Assembly (NCBI RefSeq): GCF_003363155.1
Contig: NZ_QRBE01000017.1
Coordinates: 19,643 to 83,642 of the forward strand
Length of the DNA: 64,000 nucleotides
Source: Dyella monticola
Lineage (GTDB): Bacteria; Pseudomonadota; Gammaproteobacteria; Xanthomonadales; Rhodanobacteraceae
Reading direction: 5' to 3'
Under the pieces are notes generated by a model, which was given only the letters and a program-made list of their open reading frames with translations, was not told the origin of the DNA and did no database searches. Every line of letters starts with the position of its first letter. Position 1 is the stretch's first letter. Both the position numbers and the translations under genes were made by a program. Shown piece after piece: positions 17,858 through 27,416 of the stretch.

Positions 17858-19132
17858 TTGAACACCTCTGCCGATGCCGTTCCTGCCGGTTTTGAACACT
17901 ACGCGGAGCTGGACAAGCGCCTGCTCGCCGCGGTGCGGGGCATCAACATTCTCGCTACCGTAAGCTGGCCCGCTTCGCTGGAAGACCGGATGATCGAGGC
18001 CTACGGCAAGGGCGAATACACCTTGCCGGAGGTCAGCTATAAAAAGCCTGATCTGTCGGAAGTGCGCAAGGAACTGGTGGCGATCGAAAGCGAGGCGGGC
18101 GACAGCGACGCGCTGGGCTCTTACCTGCGCCGCACCGCTGAATCCTGGCGCGTCGCCGCTGAAATGCTCGAAGCGGTCGGCACGGATGGCGTCACTGCGC
18201 CATCCATCCAGCTTTACGGGCGGCCAGGCGATGCCATTTCCGGCAGTCACTACAGCAACCTCGATGCGGCGCGTTATTTCGTCGAGCTGTCCGACGAGCT
18301 GGGCGCGGACATGGCCGATGACGACATCACTACCAACATATCGTCCGAGGTGTTGCGCAAGGACCTGTCCACGGCGCTGGATGCGTTCTTTGGCCCGGGC
18401 GTGATCGCGGTCGAGGTGGACAACGATCTCACCGCCAAGGCGGCGGCGGGCGCCACGCGCATCCGCTTGCGCGGCGGCACGCGTTTTAGCCGGTACGATC
18501 GTCATCAATTGCTCAATCACGAAGCCTTCGTGCATTCGCTCACGGCGTTGAACGGTCGCGCGCAACCGGTGCTCGCATCGCTGGCGCGCACGTCACCGCG
18601 TGTCACCGCCACGCAAGAAGGCCTGGCGGTGTTCGCCGAGCTGATGTCCGGGGCGATCGATATCGCGCGGCTCAAGCGCATCAGCCTGCGCATCCTGGCG
18701 ATCGACATGGCGCTCAATGGCGCCGATTTCGTCGAGGTGTACCGCTTTTTCAATCGCTGCGGCCAAAGCGTGGCCGACAGTTTCCATTCCGCGCAGCGCG
18801 TGTTCCGTGGCGTGCCGTTGACCGGCGGCTCCGCCTTTGCCAAGGACAACGTCTATCTCTCCGGCCTGATGGACGTACACACGTTCTTCCGCTGGGCGCT
18901 GAAGGAGCGGCGCATGGATCTGCTGCGTTATCTCTTCGCCGGCAAGCTCACCCTGGGCGATGTGATGAACATGGAGCCGTATTTCCAGTCCGGCGCACTC
19001 GCCGCGCCACGCTGGTTGCCGCCGTGGATGCAGCATGTGCATGGCCTGGCGGGCAAATTGGCGTTCTCCCTGTTCATCAATCGGGTGCGCATGTCCAAGG
19101 TGGAAGCCGAAACGCTGTCGTCGGGCAGCTGA
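17858..19132 (+). CDS. QEGLA-motif (DUF1704) putative zinc metallopeptidase
   Basis: Predicted 424 residues of the family usually named flavohemoglobin expression-modulating QEGLA-motif protein. The signature ATQEGLAVFAE is at 251-261. About 30 residues earlier the helix LLNHEAFVH contains an HExxxH arrangement (His221, Glu222, His226), which in the related eukaryotic MATCAP/KIAA0895L tyrosine carboxypeptidases binds zinc; the Glu of QEGLA would be the third ligand. Peptidase activity is therefore an inference from that homology. The start is TTG at 17858, with AAGGAG 9 bp upstream; a nearer ATG at 17851 is out of frame. It follows rsgA by 6 bp. The stop abuts the stop of the converging DUF2165 gene. 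Confidence 0.8.
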   Translation: MNTSADAVPAGFEHYAELDKRLLAAVRGINILATVSWPASLEDRMIEAYGKGEYTLPEVSYKKPDLSEVRKELVAIESEAGDSDALGSYLRRTAESWRVAAEMLEAVGTDGVTAPSIQLYGRPGDAISGSHYSNLDAARYFVELSDELGADMADDDITTNISSEVLRKDLSTALDAFFGPGVIAVEVDNDLTAKAAAGATRIRLRGGTRFSRYDRHQLLNHEAFVHSLTALNGRAQPVLASLARTSPRVTATQEGLAVFAELMSGAIDIARLKRISLRILAIDMALNGADFVEVYRFFNRCGQSVADSFHSAQRVFRGVPLTGGSAFAKDNVYLSGLMDVHTFFRWALKERRMDLLRYLFAGKLTLGDVMNMEPYFQSGALAAPRWLPPWMQHVHGLAGKLAFSLFINRVRMSKVEAETLSSGS

Positions 19133-19627
19133 TCAGTGAAGGTCTGCGTCAGGCTGGCTGACGAAGATCAGAACCCCAAGGATCGCCATGTAGAACCTGA
19201 AGGCGCTGTCTTGTCCGTTCCATGCCTTCGATTGCCACATGGCGAACCATTCCCCGGCCACCACCATGAAGCCGAAAAACCACAGCGCAAAACCCACCAC
19301 GCACCCGGCGATGATCAGGGTCTTGGCGGCGTTGAAGCTTGCACCGTCTTTATGGCGTGCCCGCCATAGCGCGTAGGTGCCTGCGAGCAGCAGCAGGCAG
19401 GTGGCGCCCTCGCTGGCGATGATCAGCCAGTAGCTCGCGTTCCAGAGCAGGCGACTGCTGATGGCACGATCCATCAGCGCGTTGCCAGGGAAGGTGGTGT
19501 CCATCGACAACACGTGCTGCACGAATTGAAAGTTGGAGCCGTAATCGATGATGTTGTCGAGGGTCACGATGAAAGCGAAGGCTGCCAGCATGAGTGACAG
19601 CAGGGTTTTGGCGAGGCGGATCGTCAT
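19133..19627 (-). CDS. DUF2165-family small integral membrane protein
   Basis: Predicted 164 residues with four hydrophobic helices (about 5-25, 60-85, 100-125 and 140-160). Segments such as LDNIIDYGSNFQFVQHVLSMDTTFP and WNASYWLIIASEG match DUF2165, a family of four-helix inner-membrane proteins of unknown function. The ATG at 19627 (MTIRLAKTL) is chosen because an upstream start would add a non-hydrophobic His/Cys-rich stretch. The stop is back to back with the stop of the QEGLA-motif gene, leaving no intergenic space. No function is assigned. Confidence 0.82.
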   Translation of the reverse strand: MTIRLAKTLLSLMLAAFAFIVTLDNIIDYGSNFQFVQHVLSMDTTFPGNALMDRAISSRLLWNASYWLIIASEGATCLLLLAGTYALWRARHKDGASFNAAKTLIIAGCVVGFALWFFGFMVVAGEWFAMWQSKAWNGQDSAFRFYMAILGVLIFVSQPDADLH

Positions 19628-19913
19628 CGATTGTCCAGGGCGGTGTAGCGGAACGCGCACAAAGTGATGGCATGCACAGAACATGGGGCGCTATATACCA
19701 TCCTCTCATGACGCTGCCTTCTACCTGGGGCATAAGGATATGGGACATGATCGCCTCCAGCCGACCACTACGCTTTGGATTGGCTCAACGCCTACTCAAG
19801 CCCGTACTTTTTGACGCGTTGCAGCGCCCGGTCCCTCATCCCGCGAGTGCTACCATGCGCGGCATGCCGTCCAACGGCGCCTTTTCCCTTCCTCATTTCG
19901 TTTCACGCATCCG

Positions 19914-22202
19914 ATGGCTCATTCTGACGACTTCCGTAAAGCCGCACTCGAGTACCACCGCCTGCCGCGCCCCGGCAAAATCAAAGTCACGCCGACCACT
20001 CCGCTGGTTACCCAGCGTGACCTGTCACTGGCCTATTCGCCGGGCGTGGCGTACGCCTGTGAAGCCATTGTCGAGAATCCGCACAGCGCCAGCGAATACA
20101 CGGCGCGCGCGAACCTGGTGGCGGTGATCACCAACGGCACGGCGGTGCTGGGCCTGGGTGACATCGGCCCGCTGGCGGGCAAGCCGGTGATGGAAGGCAA
20201 GGGCGTGCTGTTCCAGAAGTTCGCCGGCATCGATGTCTTCGACATCGAGCTTGCCGAACGGGATCCGGACAAACTGGTGGACATCATCGCCGCGATGGAA
20301 CCCACCTTCGGCGGCATCAACCTGGAAGACATCAAGGCACCGGAGTGCTTCATCGTCGAGCGCAAGCTGCGCGAAAAGATGAAGATTCCGGTGTTCCACG
20401 ACGACCAGCATGGCACCGCCATCATCGTCGGTGCCGCGGTAATCAACGCGCTGAAGATCGTCGGCAAGAAGATCGAAGACGTGAAGATCGCCACCACCGG
20501 CGCCGGCGCGGCCGGCATCGCATGTCTGGACATGCTCGTGGCGCTGGGCGCGAAACTGGAAAACATCACCGCGTTCGATCGCGAAGGCGTGCTCTACGCC
20601 GGGCGCGATCAGATGGATCCGGACAAACAGCGCTATGCACGCAACACCAAGGCGCGCACGTTGGCCCAGATCGTGGAAGGTGCGGATGTCTTCCTCGGGC
20701 TTTCGGCCGGCGGCATCTTGAAGCCCGAAATGGTCGCAAGCATGGCCAAGCAGCCGATCATCCTGGCGCTGGCCAATCCGAATCCGGAAATCCTGCCGGA
20801 AGATGCGACGAAGGTGCGCCCGGATTGCATCATCGCCACGGGCCGTTCGGACTATCCGAACCAGGTCAACAACGCATTGTGTTTCCCCTACATCTTCCGC
20901 GGCGCGTTGGACGTGGGTGCCACCGGCATCAACGAAGCGATGAAGCTCGCGTGCGTGCGCGCGATTGCCGCACTGGCGCAAATGGAGGCAGGTGATCTGG
21001 CTGGCGCTTATGGTGGCGATGCGCCCACGTTTGGCCCGGAATATTTGATCCCTCGTCCGTTCGATCCGCGCCTGCTGGTGATGCTGGCGCCCGCCGTCGC
21101 GCAAGCGGCGATGGAGTCGGGCGTGGCTACGCGTCCGATCACGGACATGGAAGCCTATATCGAGAAACTCAGCCAGTTCATCTACCGCACCGGCCTCATC
21201 ATGAAGCCGGTGTACGAACGCGCGCGCTCCGATCGCAAGCGCGTGGTATACGCCGAGGGCGAAGAAGAGACCGTGCTGCGTGCGGTGCAGACGGTGATGG
21301 ATGAGAAACTCGCGCATCCGATCCTGATCGGCCGTCCGGATGTGATCGAGACGCGCATCCAGCGTTTGGGGTTGCGCATGCGTGTCGGTGTCGATTTCGA
21401 ACTCACCAATATCAACGATGACCCGCGCTTCAACGAATACTGGCAGCAATATCACGCGCTGACCGAGCGTCGCGGTGTCACCCCGGCCGCCGCGAAAAAC
21501 CTGATGCGTTCACGCCCCACGCTGATCGCCTCGATGATGGTCAAGCGCGGTGAAGCCGATGCGTTGATTTGTGGTCTGGTCGGGCGCTATCACAAGAAGC
21601 TTGGCTACATTCGCAGCGTGTTCGGGCTCGATCCGGGTGTGCAGTGCACCTCGGCGATGAGCGGTGTGATCAACGACAAGGGCACATGGTTCTTCCTCGA
21701 CACGCACGTGCAGTGCGATCCATCAGCTGAACAGATCGCCGATGCCACGCTGCAGGCCAGCTATCGTCTCAAGCTGTTTGGTGTCGAGCCCAAGGTGGCG
21801 CTGTTGTCGCACTCCAACTACGGAAGCCACGAAAACGCCAGCGCGGCGAAGATGCGCGAAGTGTGGAAGATACTGCGCACGCGCGCGCCCTATCTGGACA
21901 TGGATGGCGAGATGCAGGGCGACACCGCGTGGGATGAGGAAGTCCGCCGTCGCATGTTTCCCAATACGACGCTCAGCGGGCGCGCCAACTTGTTCGTGAT
22001 GCCCAATCTCGACGCGGCGAACATCGCCTACAACATGGTGCGCGTGATGACAGATGGTGTGGCGGTCGGCCCCATCCTGATGGGTGTGGACAAGCCCGCG
22101 CACATCCTCACCCCGACGTCCACCGTGCGTCGCGTGGTGAACATGACCGCGATCGCCGTGGTGGATGCACAGATTCGCGCGGCCCAGACCGAGCGGAGCT
22201 GA
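19914..22202 (+). CDS. maeB: NADP-dependent malic enzyme with C-terminal phosphotransacetylase-like domain
   Basis: Predicted 762 residues, the usual length for MaeB. Residues about 15-430 are the malic enzyme: [43 protein letters not shown] and the nucleotide fold [15 protein letters not shown]. Residues about 435-762 match the PTA/butyryl-transferase fold ([48 protein letters not shown]), which in MaeB acts as a regulatory domain rather than an active PTA. It decarboxylates malate to pyruvate, feeding the pyruvate dehydrogenase complex whose E1 gene follows 406 bp downstream on the same strand. A repeat-derived hairpin lies between, so joint transcription is doubtful. Confidence 0.95.
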   Translation: MAHSDDFRKAALEYHRLPRPGKIKVTPTTPLVTQRDLSLAYSPGVAYACEAIVENPHSASEYTARANLVAVITNGTAVLGLGDIGPLAGKPVMEGKGVLFQKFAGIDVFDIELAERDPDKLVDIIAAMEPTFGGINLEDIKAPECFIVERKLREKMKIPVFHDDQHGTAIIVGAAVINALKIVGKKIEDVKIATTGAGAAGIACLDMLVALGAKLENITAFDREGVLYAGRDQMDPDKQRYARNTKARTLAQIVEGADVFLGLSAGGILKPEMVASMAKQPIILALANPNPEILPEDATKVRPDCIIATGRSDYPNQVNNALCFPYIFRGALDVGATGINEAMKLACVRAIAALAQMEAGDLAGAYGGDAPTFGPEYLIPRPFDPRLLVMLAPAVAQAAMESGVATRPITDMEAYIEKLSQFIYRTGLIMKPVYERARSDRKRVVYAEGEEETVLRAVQTVMDEKLAHPILIGRPDVIETRIQRLGLRMRVGVDFELTNINDDPRFNEYWQQYHALTERRGVTPAAAKNLMRSRPTLIASMMVKRGEADALICGLVGRYHKKLGYIRSVFGLDPGVQCTSAMSGVINDKGTWFFLDTHVQCDPSAEQIADATLQASYRLKLFGVEPKVALLSHSNYGSHENASAAKMREVWKILRTRAPYLDMDGEMQGDTAWDEEVRRRMFPNTTLSGRANLFVMPNLDAANIAYNMVRVMTDGVAVGPILMGVDKPAHILTPTSTVRRVVNMTAIAVVDAQIRAAQTERS

Positions 22203-22211
22203 TCGATCTTT

Positions 22212-22232
22212 TCCCCTTCCTTCGGGGAGGGG
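22212..22232. repeat. CCCCTTCC...GGGGAGGGG intergenic palindrome
   Basis: An imperfect GC-rich inverted repeat just after the maeB stop. It resembles the palindromes at 11603-11628 and 50582-50603 and may act as a weak terminator or 3' end stabiliser. Confidence 0.45.
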
Positions 22233-22272
22233 ATGGGGGCGCAACTTTGCGAGCAGCCCCATACATTCCTCA

Positions 22273-22345
22273 CGTCATCCCGGCGCAGGCCGGAATCCAT
22301 ACTTCGCACTCGCCATGGATTCCGGTCTTCTTCGCCGGAATGACG
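22273..22345. repeat. Long REP-like hairpin (CGTCATCCCGGCG...CGCCGGAATGACG)
   Basis: The left arm 22273-22300 (CGTCATCCCGGCG, then GGCCGGAATCCAT) pairs with the right arm 22315-22345 (ATGGATTCCGG, then CGCCGGAATGACG), giving a 73-bp imperfect hairpin between maeB and aceE. Shorter relatives lie at 37062-37086, 44441-44470, 50507-50534 and 55130-55162. These fit dispersed REP/MITE-like elements common between genes in Lysobacterales genomes. Confidence 0.8.
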
Positions 22346-22396
22346 ATTGGGTGAGCTGCTCCTGCGCGGCCGATGCTGCGCCGCCGCAAAACCCTT

Positions 22397-22451
22397 CGCA
22401 TACGTATGTATGGTCCGACAATTGGCGAGACTGCCGCGCGGCGGCTAGAAT
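22397..22451 (+). promoter_or_regulatory. Putative aceE promoter with CGCATACGTATG palindrome
   Basis: The palindrome CGCATACGTATG (22397-22408) begins 25 bp before TTGGCG (22422-22427), which is followed after 18 bp by TAGAAT (22446-22451), a good -35/-10 pair. The aceE ATG is about 155 bp further on. The same palindrome and the same offset to TTGGCG occur before aceF at 40971-41001. An unidentified shared regulator is inferred. Confidence 0.55.
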
Positions 22452-22608
22452 CGAACGGTTAGCTCGTCCTGCGGCGAACACGCCACGCGGTCCCCTCCTG
22501 TTCCGTGCCGGCCTCCCTGCCGTCGGACCGTGCATGCCCTCGGCTCCGTCGCTTCCCCGGCGACGCACACCCACCGCAAGGCGGCGCCCCGCGCCGCGGA
22601 GACGCTTC

Positions 22609-25302
22609 ATGGATCAGCTCGACGATATGCTCCATCAGGACCCGGACCCCACCGAAACCCAGGAATGGGTCGAATCGCTCAGTGCCGTCATCGATCGCGA
22701 AGGCACCGAACGCGCGCATTTCCTGCTGGAGAAGCTGGTCGATTCCACGCGGCGCTCAGGTGGCTACCTGCCGTTCGATCCGACCACCGAATACGTCAAC
22801 ACCATCCCGCCGCATCTGGAAGCCAAGATGCCGGGCGACGCCGCGATGGAATGGCGCATCCGCACACTGATCCGCTGGAACGCCATGGCCACGGTGGTGC
22901 GCGCCAACCGCAAGCCGGGCGAGCTGGGTGGTCATATCGCCAGCTTTGCGTCCTCGGCCACCTTGTATGACGTGGGCTTCAACCACTTCTGGCGCGCACC
23001 GAGCGCCGATCATCCGGGCGACCTGGTGTTCCATCAGGGGCACTCCAGCCCGGGTATCTACGCGCGTTCGTTCCTGGAAGGCCGCATCGCCGAGGAGCAA
23101 CTGGACCTGTTCCGCATGGAAGTCGCCGGCCATGGCCGCGGCCTTTCCTCCTATCCGCACCCGTGGCTGATGCCCGATTACTGGCAGGTGCCGACGGTGT
23201 CGATGGGCCTGGGTCCGATCCAGGCGATCTACCAGGCGCAGTTCTGGAAGTACCTGGAACACCGCGGCCTGATGCCCAAGACCGACCGCAAGATCTGGTG
23301 CTTCATGGGCGACGGCGAAACCGACGAGCCCGAATCGCTCGGCGCGATCTCGCTGGCCGGCCGCGAAGGCCTGGACAACCTCATCTTCGTGATCAACTGC
23401 AACTTGCAGCGCCTGGACGGTCCGGTGCGGGGCAACGGCAAGATCATCCAGGAACTGGAAGGTGTGTTTCGCGGCGCCGGCTGGAACGCCATCAAGGTGG
23501 TGTGGGGCAGCTATTGGGATCCACTTCTGGCGCGCGACAAGAACGGCGTGCTGCGCAAGCTGATGATGGAAACCATCGACGGCGAATACCAGGCCTGCAA
23601 GGCCTTCGGTGGCGCGTACACGCGCGAGCATTTCTTCGGCAAGTATCCGGAGACGCGCGAGATGGTCGCCAACCTCAGCGACGACGATATCTGGCGCTTG
23701 AACCGCGGCGGTCACGATCCGCACAAGGTGTATGCCGCCTACCACGCGGCTGTGAACACCCAGGGCATGCCGACGGTGATCCTCGCCAAGACGGTGAAGG
23801 GTTATGGCATGGGCGCGGCCGGTGAGTCGCAAAACCCCACGCACCAGCAGAAGAAGCTGGACGACGAGGCCGTGCGCCACTTCCGCGATCGCTTCAACAT
23901 CCCGGTATCGGATGAAAAGCTCAAGGACGTGCCGTACTACAACCCCGGCAAGGACTCGCCGGAAGTGCAATACATGCTCGAACGCCGCAAGGCGCTCGGC
24001 GGTGCGTTGCCACAACGCCGTCGCCATACCGACGTGAAGCTCAAGGCACCGGAGCTGCCCGCGTTCGAGCAAATCACCAAGGGCACGGGCGATCGCGAAA
24101 TCTCCACCACCATGGCGCTGGTGCGCGGCATGAATCTTCTGCTGCGCGACAAGGCCATCGGCCCGCGCGTGGTGCCGATCGTCGCCGACGAAGCGCGCAC
24201 CTTCGGCATGGAGGGTATGTTCCGCCAGATCGGCATCTACGCACCGTTCGGCCAGAAATATCGCCCGCAGGACGCCGACCAGCTGCTGTACTACCGCGAA
24301 GACCAGAAGGGTCAGGTGCTGCAGGAAGGCATTTCCGAAGCCGGCGGCATGGCCGCATGGATGGCTGCGGCCACCAGCTACAGCATCAGCAACCAACCGA
24401 TGCTGCCGTTCTTCATCTACTACTCGATGTTCGGCTTCCAGCGTATCGGTGACCTCGCCTGGGCCGCCGGCGACATGCGTTCACGCGGCTTCCTGATCGG
24501 TGGCACGGCCGGACGCACCACCTTGAACGGCGAAGGTCTGCAGCATGAAGACGGCCATTCGCATCTGCTCGCCGGTGCGATTCCGAACGTACGCGCCTAC
24601 GATCCGACCTTCTCGTACGAAGTGGCGGTGATTCTGCAAGACGGCACGCGCCGCATGCTGGAAGACCAGGAGGATGTGTACTACTACCTCACGGTTATGA
24701 ACGAGAACTACAGCCACCCTGATCTGCCGCTAGGGGTCGAGGAAGGCATCGTCAAGGGCATGTACCTGTTCAAGGATGCCGGCAAAGCGAAGAAGGGCGA
24801 GCCGCGCGTGCAACTGCTCGGCTCCGGCACCATCCTGCGCGAAGTGATCGCGGCGGCGCAATTGCTGGAGAAGGATTTCGGCGTCAGCGCCGATATCTGG
24901 TCGGTGCCCAGCTTCAGCGAACTGCGTCGCGACGGTTTCGATGCCGAACGCTGGAACCGTCTGCATCCGGAAGCCGAACAGCGCGTGCCGTTCGTCACCG
25001 GCTTGTTGCAGGGGCATCAGGGCCCGGCGATTGCCGCCACCGACTATGTGCGCGAATACGCCGATCAAGTCCGCGCTTTCATCCCCGATGGCATGCGCTA
25101 TACCGTGCTCGGCACCGACGGCTTCGGTCGCTCGGACACGCGCGAACACCTGCGTGGCTTCTTCGAAGTGGATCGCTACTGGATCGCGCATGCCGCGCTC
25201 GCCGCGCTGGCGAAGGATGGCAAGGTCAACGCCAAGGACGTGGCGCGTGCGATTCGCGAGTACAAACTCGATCCAGACAAACCCAATCCGCTCAACGTGT
25301 AA
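22609..25302 (+). CDS. aceE: Pyruvate dehydrogenase E1 component, homodimeric type
   Basis: Predicted 897 residues, in the normal range for AceE. The ATG at 22609 has GGAG 7 bp upstream and starts MDQLDDMLHQDPDPTETQEW, a typical AceE N-terminus. The open frame runs further upstream, but through repeat sequence. The thiamine-diphosphate motif GDGETDEPES is at 234-243, the GHSSPGIYARSFLEGR loop at 144-159, and YYSMFGFQRIGDLAWAAGD and GRTTLNGEGLQHEDGHSHL mark the C-terminal half. It decarboxylates pyruvate and acetylates the lipoyl domain of AceF. Here aceE stands alone, about 16 kb from aceF-lpdA. A strong terminator follows at 25305. Confidence 0.97.
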   Translation: MDQLDDMLHQDPDPTETQEWVESLSAVIDREGTERAHFLLEKLVDSTRRSGGYLPFDPTTEYVNTIPPHLEAKMPGDAAMEWRIRTLIRWNAMATVVRANRKPGELGGHIASFASSATLYDVGFNHFWRAPSADHPGDLVFHQGHSSPGIYARSFLEGRIAEEQLDLFRMEVAGHGRGLSSYPHPWLMPDYWQVPTVSMGLGPIQAIYQAQFWKYLEHRGLMPKTDRKIWCFMGDGETDEPESLGAISLAGREGLDNLIFVINCNLQRLDGPVRGNGKIIQELEGVFRGAGWNAIKVVWGSYWDPLLARDKNGVLRKLMMETIDGEYQACKAFGGAYTREHFFGKYPETREMVANLSDDDIWRLNRGGHDPHKVYAAYHAAVNTQGMPTVILAKTVKGYGMGAAGESQNPTHQQKKLDDEAVRHFRDRFNIPVSDEKLKDVPYYNPGKDSPEVQYMLERRKALGGALPQRRRHTDVKLKAPELPAFEQITKGTGDREISTTMALVRGMNLLLRDKAIGPRVVPIVADEARTFGMEGMFRQIGIYAPFGQKYRPQDADQLLYYREDQKGQVLQEGISEAGGMAAWMAAATSYSISNQPMLPFFIYYSMFGFQRIGDLAWAAGDMRSRGFLIGGTAGRTTLNGEGLQHEDGHSHLLAGAIPNVRAYDPTFSYEVAVILQDGTRRMLEDQEDVYYYLTVMNENYSHPDLPLGVEEGIVKGMYLFKDAGKAKKGEPRVQLLGSGTILREVIAAAQLLEKDFGVSADIWSVPSFSELRRDGFDAERWNRLHPEAEQRVPFVTGLLQGHQGPAIAATDYVREYADQVRAFIPDGMRYTVLGTDGFGRSDTREHLRGFFEVDRYWIAHAALAALAKDGKVNAKDVARAIREYKLDPDKPNPLNV

Positions 25303-25304
25303 CG

Positions 25305-25334
25305 AAAAAGCCCGCCGAAAGGCGGGCTTTTTTT
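25305..25334 (+). terminator. Terminator after aceE
   Basis: AAAAAGCCCGCC and GGCGGGCTTTTT pair around the tetraloop GAAA, followed by further T residues. The A-run on the left lets it also end transcription of the converging small gene at 25368. Confidence 0.95.
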
Positions 25335-25367
25335 ATCTCGGTGGTGAATCGTTTGGGCGCGATCGAT

Positions 25368-25682
25368 TCAATCCTCGTCGCGTCGCAATGCGCGATACAA
25401 CAGGAACAATGCACCTACCGTTCCGGCGACGATCGCAGCGGTGGCCACCGGATGGCGACCTGCGTGGCGACGCAAACGGCGGTACTGGTAGTTGGCTTCG
25501 TCGGCGATATCCTCCGCCCGGCGCGCAATACGCTTGCGTGCATCGATACCGCGGAATCGCCCGACGGCGCGGCGGCCGCGAGACAGCCAGTCGTCGGCAG
25601 TATCGGCGGCACCGTCTGCATACTCGCGCACACGGTTGCCAAGGTGGTCGAGTCGGCGTTCGATGTCGGCTTGCCTGCTCAT
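25368..25682 (-). CDS. Small tail-anchored membrane protein, ElaB/YqjD (DUF883)-like
   Basis: Predicted 104 residues. The ATG at 25682 has AAGGA about 9 bp upstream. Residues 1-75 are charged, Arg/Asp/Ala-rich amphipathic helix (ADIERRLDHLGNRVREYADG). Residues about 76-97 form one hydrophobic helix (ATAAIVAGTVGALFLLYRAL) followed by RRDED, so the protein would be anchored by its C-terminus. This layout and the RHP-hydrophobic ending resemble ElaB/YqjD proteins, which tether ribosomes to the inner membrane in stationary phase in E. coli. The homology is by architecture, so the function is tentative. The interval 25683-25977 upstream shows no gene. Confidence 0.65.
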   Translation of the reverse strand: MSRQADIERRLDHLGNRVREYADGAADTADDWLSRGRRAVGRFRGIDARKRIARRAEDIADEANYQYRRLRRHAGRHPVATAAIVAGTVGALFLLYRALRRDED

Positions 25683-25977
25683 GGCGATAGTCCTTGAAAT
25701 GTCGGGAAAAATGACCTTGCCAGTGGCCACGTGAGTGGGACGTTAACCGCCGGTGGATAGGCTGAGGTTGATATTAATCACTCACGGTGCGCGTTGAAAT
25801 CAGGGCTTCAACCTCATGAATCCGGAGAGCCCGGATACGCCATGTTCATCGGACGCCTCGACCGCCACCGCACGGGCCAATCCCTTGCTCAGCGCACGGG
25901 GTCAACAGCGTGGGCCGATCAGCCGGGGATCGCGGCATGCAGGCGACAGCCCCAGTTTCCAGCGCACGCCTCAAGCG

Positions 25978-27222
25978 TTATGCCGACGAAGACTCCATAT
26001 GCAGACGCTGGCGCCGTCGCAAGGTGGGAAACATCGCCATCCACAATCCCACCACCACCAGCGTGCCGATGCCGCCGACCACGGTCGCGCCGACCGCGCC
26101 CATCCATGCGGCCAACATGCCCGATTCAAATTCGCCGAGCTGATTGGAGGTATTGATAAAGATCGCGTTCACGGCGCTGACGCGTCCGCGCATCGTGTCG
26201 GGTGTATCCAACTGCACCAGGGAGCCGCGGATCACCATACTGACCATGTCGAACGCACCCAGCGCGAACAACGCCAGCAGCGAAAGCCACAGCACGTTCG
26301 ATAGCGCAAATACCAGCGTGGCCACACCAAAGCCCGCCACGGCAGCGAACATGATCTTGCCGACACTGCGCTCCATGCTGTGGTGCGCCAGCCAGAAGGA
26401 CATCAGCAACGCACCCACCGCCGGCGCCGCGCGTAACAAACCCAATCCCCACGGGCCGGTGTGCAGAATGTCTTTGGCGAAAATCGGCAACAGTGCCGTG
26501 GCACCGCCCAGCAACACGGCGAACAAGTCCAGTGAAATGACACCGAGCACATCCTTGCGCTCGCGAATGAAATGCACACCGGCGAACAAGGTTTTGAGGG
26601 TGGCCGGTTCGCGCTTGGGCGGTGCGTGCTCATAGCGCAGCCGTGAAACCAGCGTTGCAGCCACCAGATAGAGAACGGCCGCCGTCGCATAGACCACGCC
26701 GGGCCCGGCCACGTACAGCAGGCCGCCTAACGCCGGTCCTACGATCATGGCTGCCTGCATCGCAGAGCCGTTCACCGCCATGGCCCTGGGTAACAGGGCT
26801 GCCGGCACCAACGCGGGCACCATCGATTGCATCGAGGGCGATTCGAACGCCTTGGCCGTGCTGATGACGAAGATCAACAGCAGAATGCCTGCCTCATCGA
26901 TCGCGTGCAGAAAGGTCAATATCGCCAGCACGACGATCGCCACCCATTCCACGATCTGCCCGATCAGCACGATGCGCCGCCGATCGAATTGGTCAGCTAG
27001 GTGGCCGGCCGGCAGCGCCAGCAATACAGAGGGAAAGAACTGCACCAGGCCAATCAAGCCCAGATCGAAGGCGCGACCGGTGAGGGCGTAAATCTGCCAA
27101 CCCACGGCCACGGACAACATTTGAAAACCGAAGCTCGAAGCAGTGCGAGCGCACCAGAAGGCGATATAGGCGTGATGGTTGAACAGCGAATCGGCCGAAC
27201 GCGACGCGGGGGAGGGCGACAT
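25978..27222 (-). CDS. MFS transporter, EntS-like exporter group
   Basis: Predicted 414 residues with 12 hydrophobic helices, of the MFS_3/EntS-like type. The ATG at 27222 (MSPSPASRSADSLFNHHAY) has AAGGA 8 bp upstream. The loop between helices 2 and 3 carries LPAGHLADQFDRRRIV, the family form of the GxLaDrxGrr motif, and the second half has DTPDTMRGRVSAVNAIFINTS, typical of this group. EntS-like proteins export siderophores or other small molecules, but no biosynthetic cluster is adjacent, so the cargo is unknown. It is divergent from the LytTR regulator at 27417 with 194 bp between, which raises the possibility of regulation by it. Confidence 0.82.
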   Translation of the reverse strand: MSPSPASRSADSLFNHHAYIAFWCARTASSFGFQMLSVAVGWQIYALTGRAFDLGLIGLVQFFPSVLLALPAGHLADQFDRRRIVLIGQIVEWVAIVVLAILTFLHAIDEAGILLLIFVISTAKAFESPSMQSMVPALVPAALLPRAMAVNGSAMQAAMIVGPALGGLLYVAGPGVVYATAAVLYLVAATLVSRLRYEHAPPKREPATLKTLFAGVHFIRERKDVLGVISLDLFAVLLGGATALLPIFAKDILHTGPWGLGLLRAAPAVGALLMSFWLAHHSMERSVGKIMFAAVAGFGVATLVFALSNVLWLSLLALFALGAFDMVSMVIRGSLVQLDTPDTMRGRVSAVNAIFINTSNQLGEFESGMLAAWMGAVGATVVGGIGTLVVVGLWMAMFPTLRRRQRLHMESSSA

Positions 27223-27416
27223 GCGGGGTCCTTGTCTGAGGGCTGCATTATCCGGCGCGATGCCTTTCCGGCAAAGCGGCATGCGCCTTCCTTCAGGGCA
27301 ATGAACGTGTCTTGGATTCGATCGGAGGCGCCATGAAAGCGCGCGTGCCCCTCAAAGCCGTCATGCCAACGGAGTTTCCAAAGGAGAGAGGGGCGCTTGA
27401 TAGGTAGAATCCGGCG

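Noticed and set aside
20025..21455. 476-codon minus-strand frame inside maeB
   Set aside because: Arg/His/Ala-rich antisense shadow of a well conserved malic enzyme.
22165..22608. N-terminal extension of aceE by about 148 residues
   Set aside because: The extra sequence runs through repeat elements and the putative promoter; the ATG at 22609 has a good ribosome-binding site and the family's normal N-terminus.
22756..24396. 546-codon minus-strand frame inside aceE
   Set aside because: Antisense shadow; His/Val/Ala-rich, no recognisable domain.
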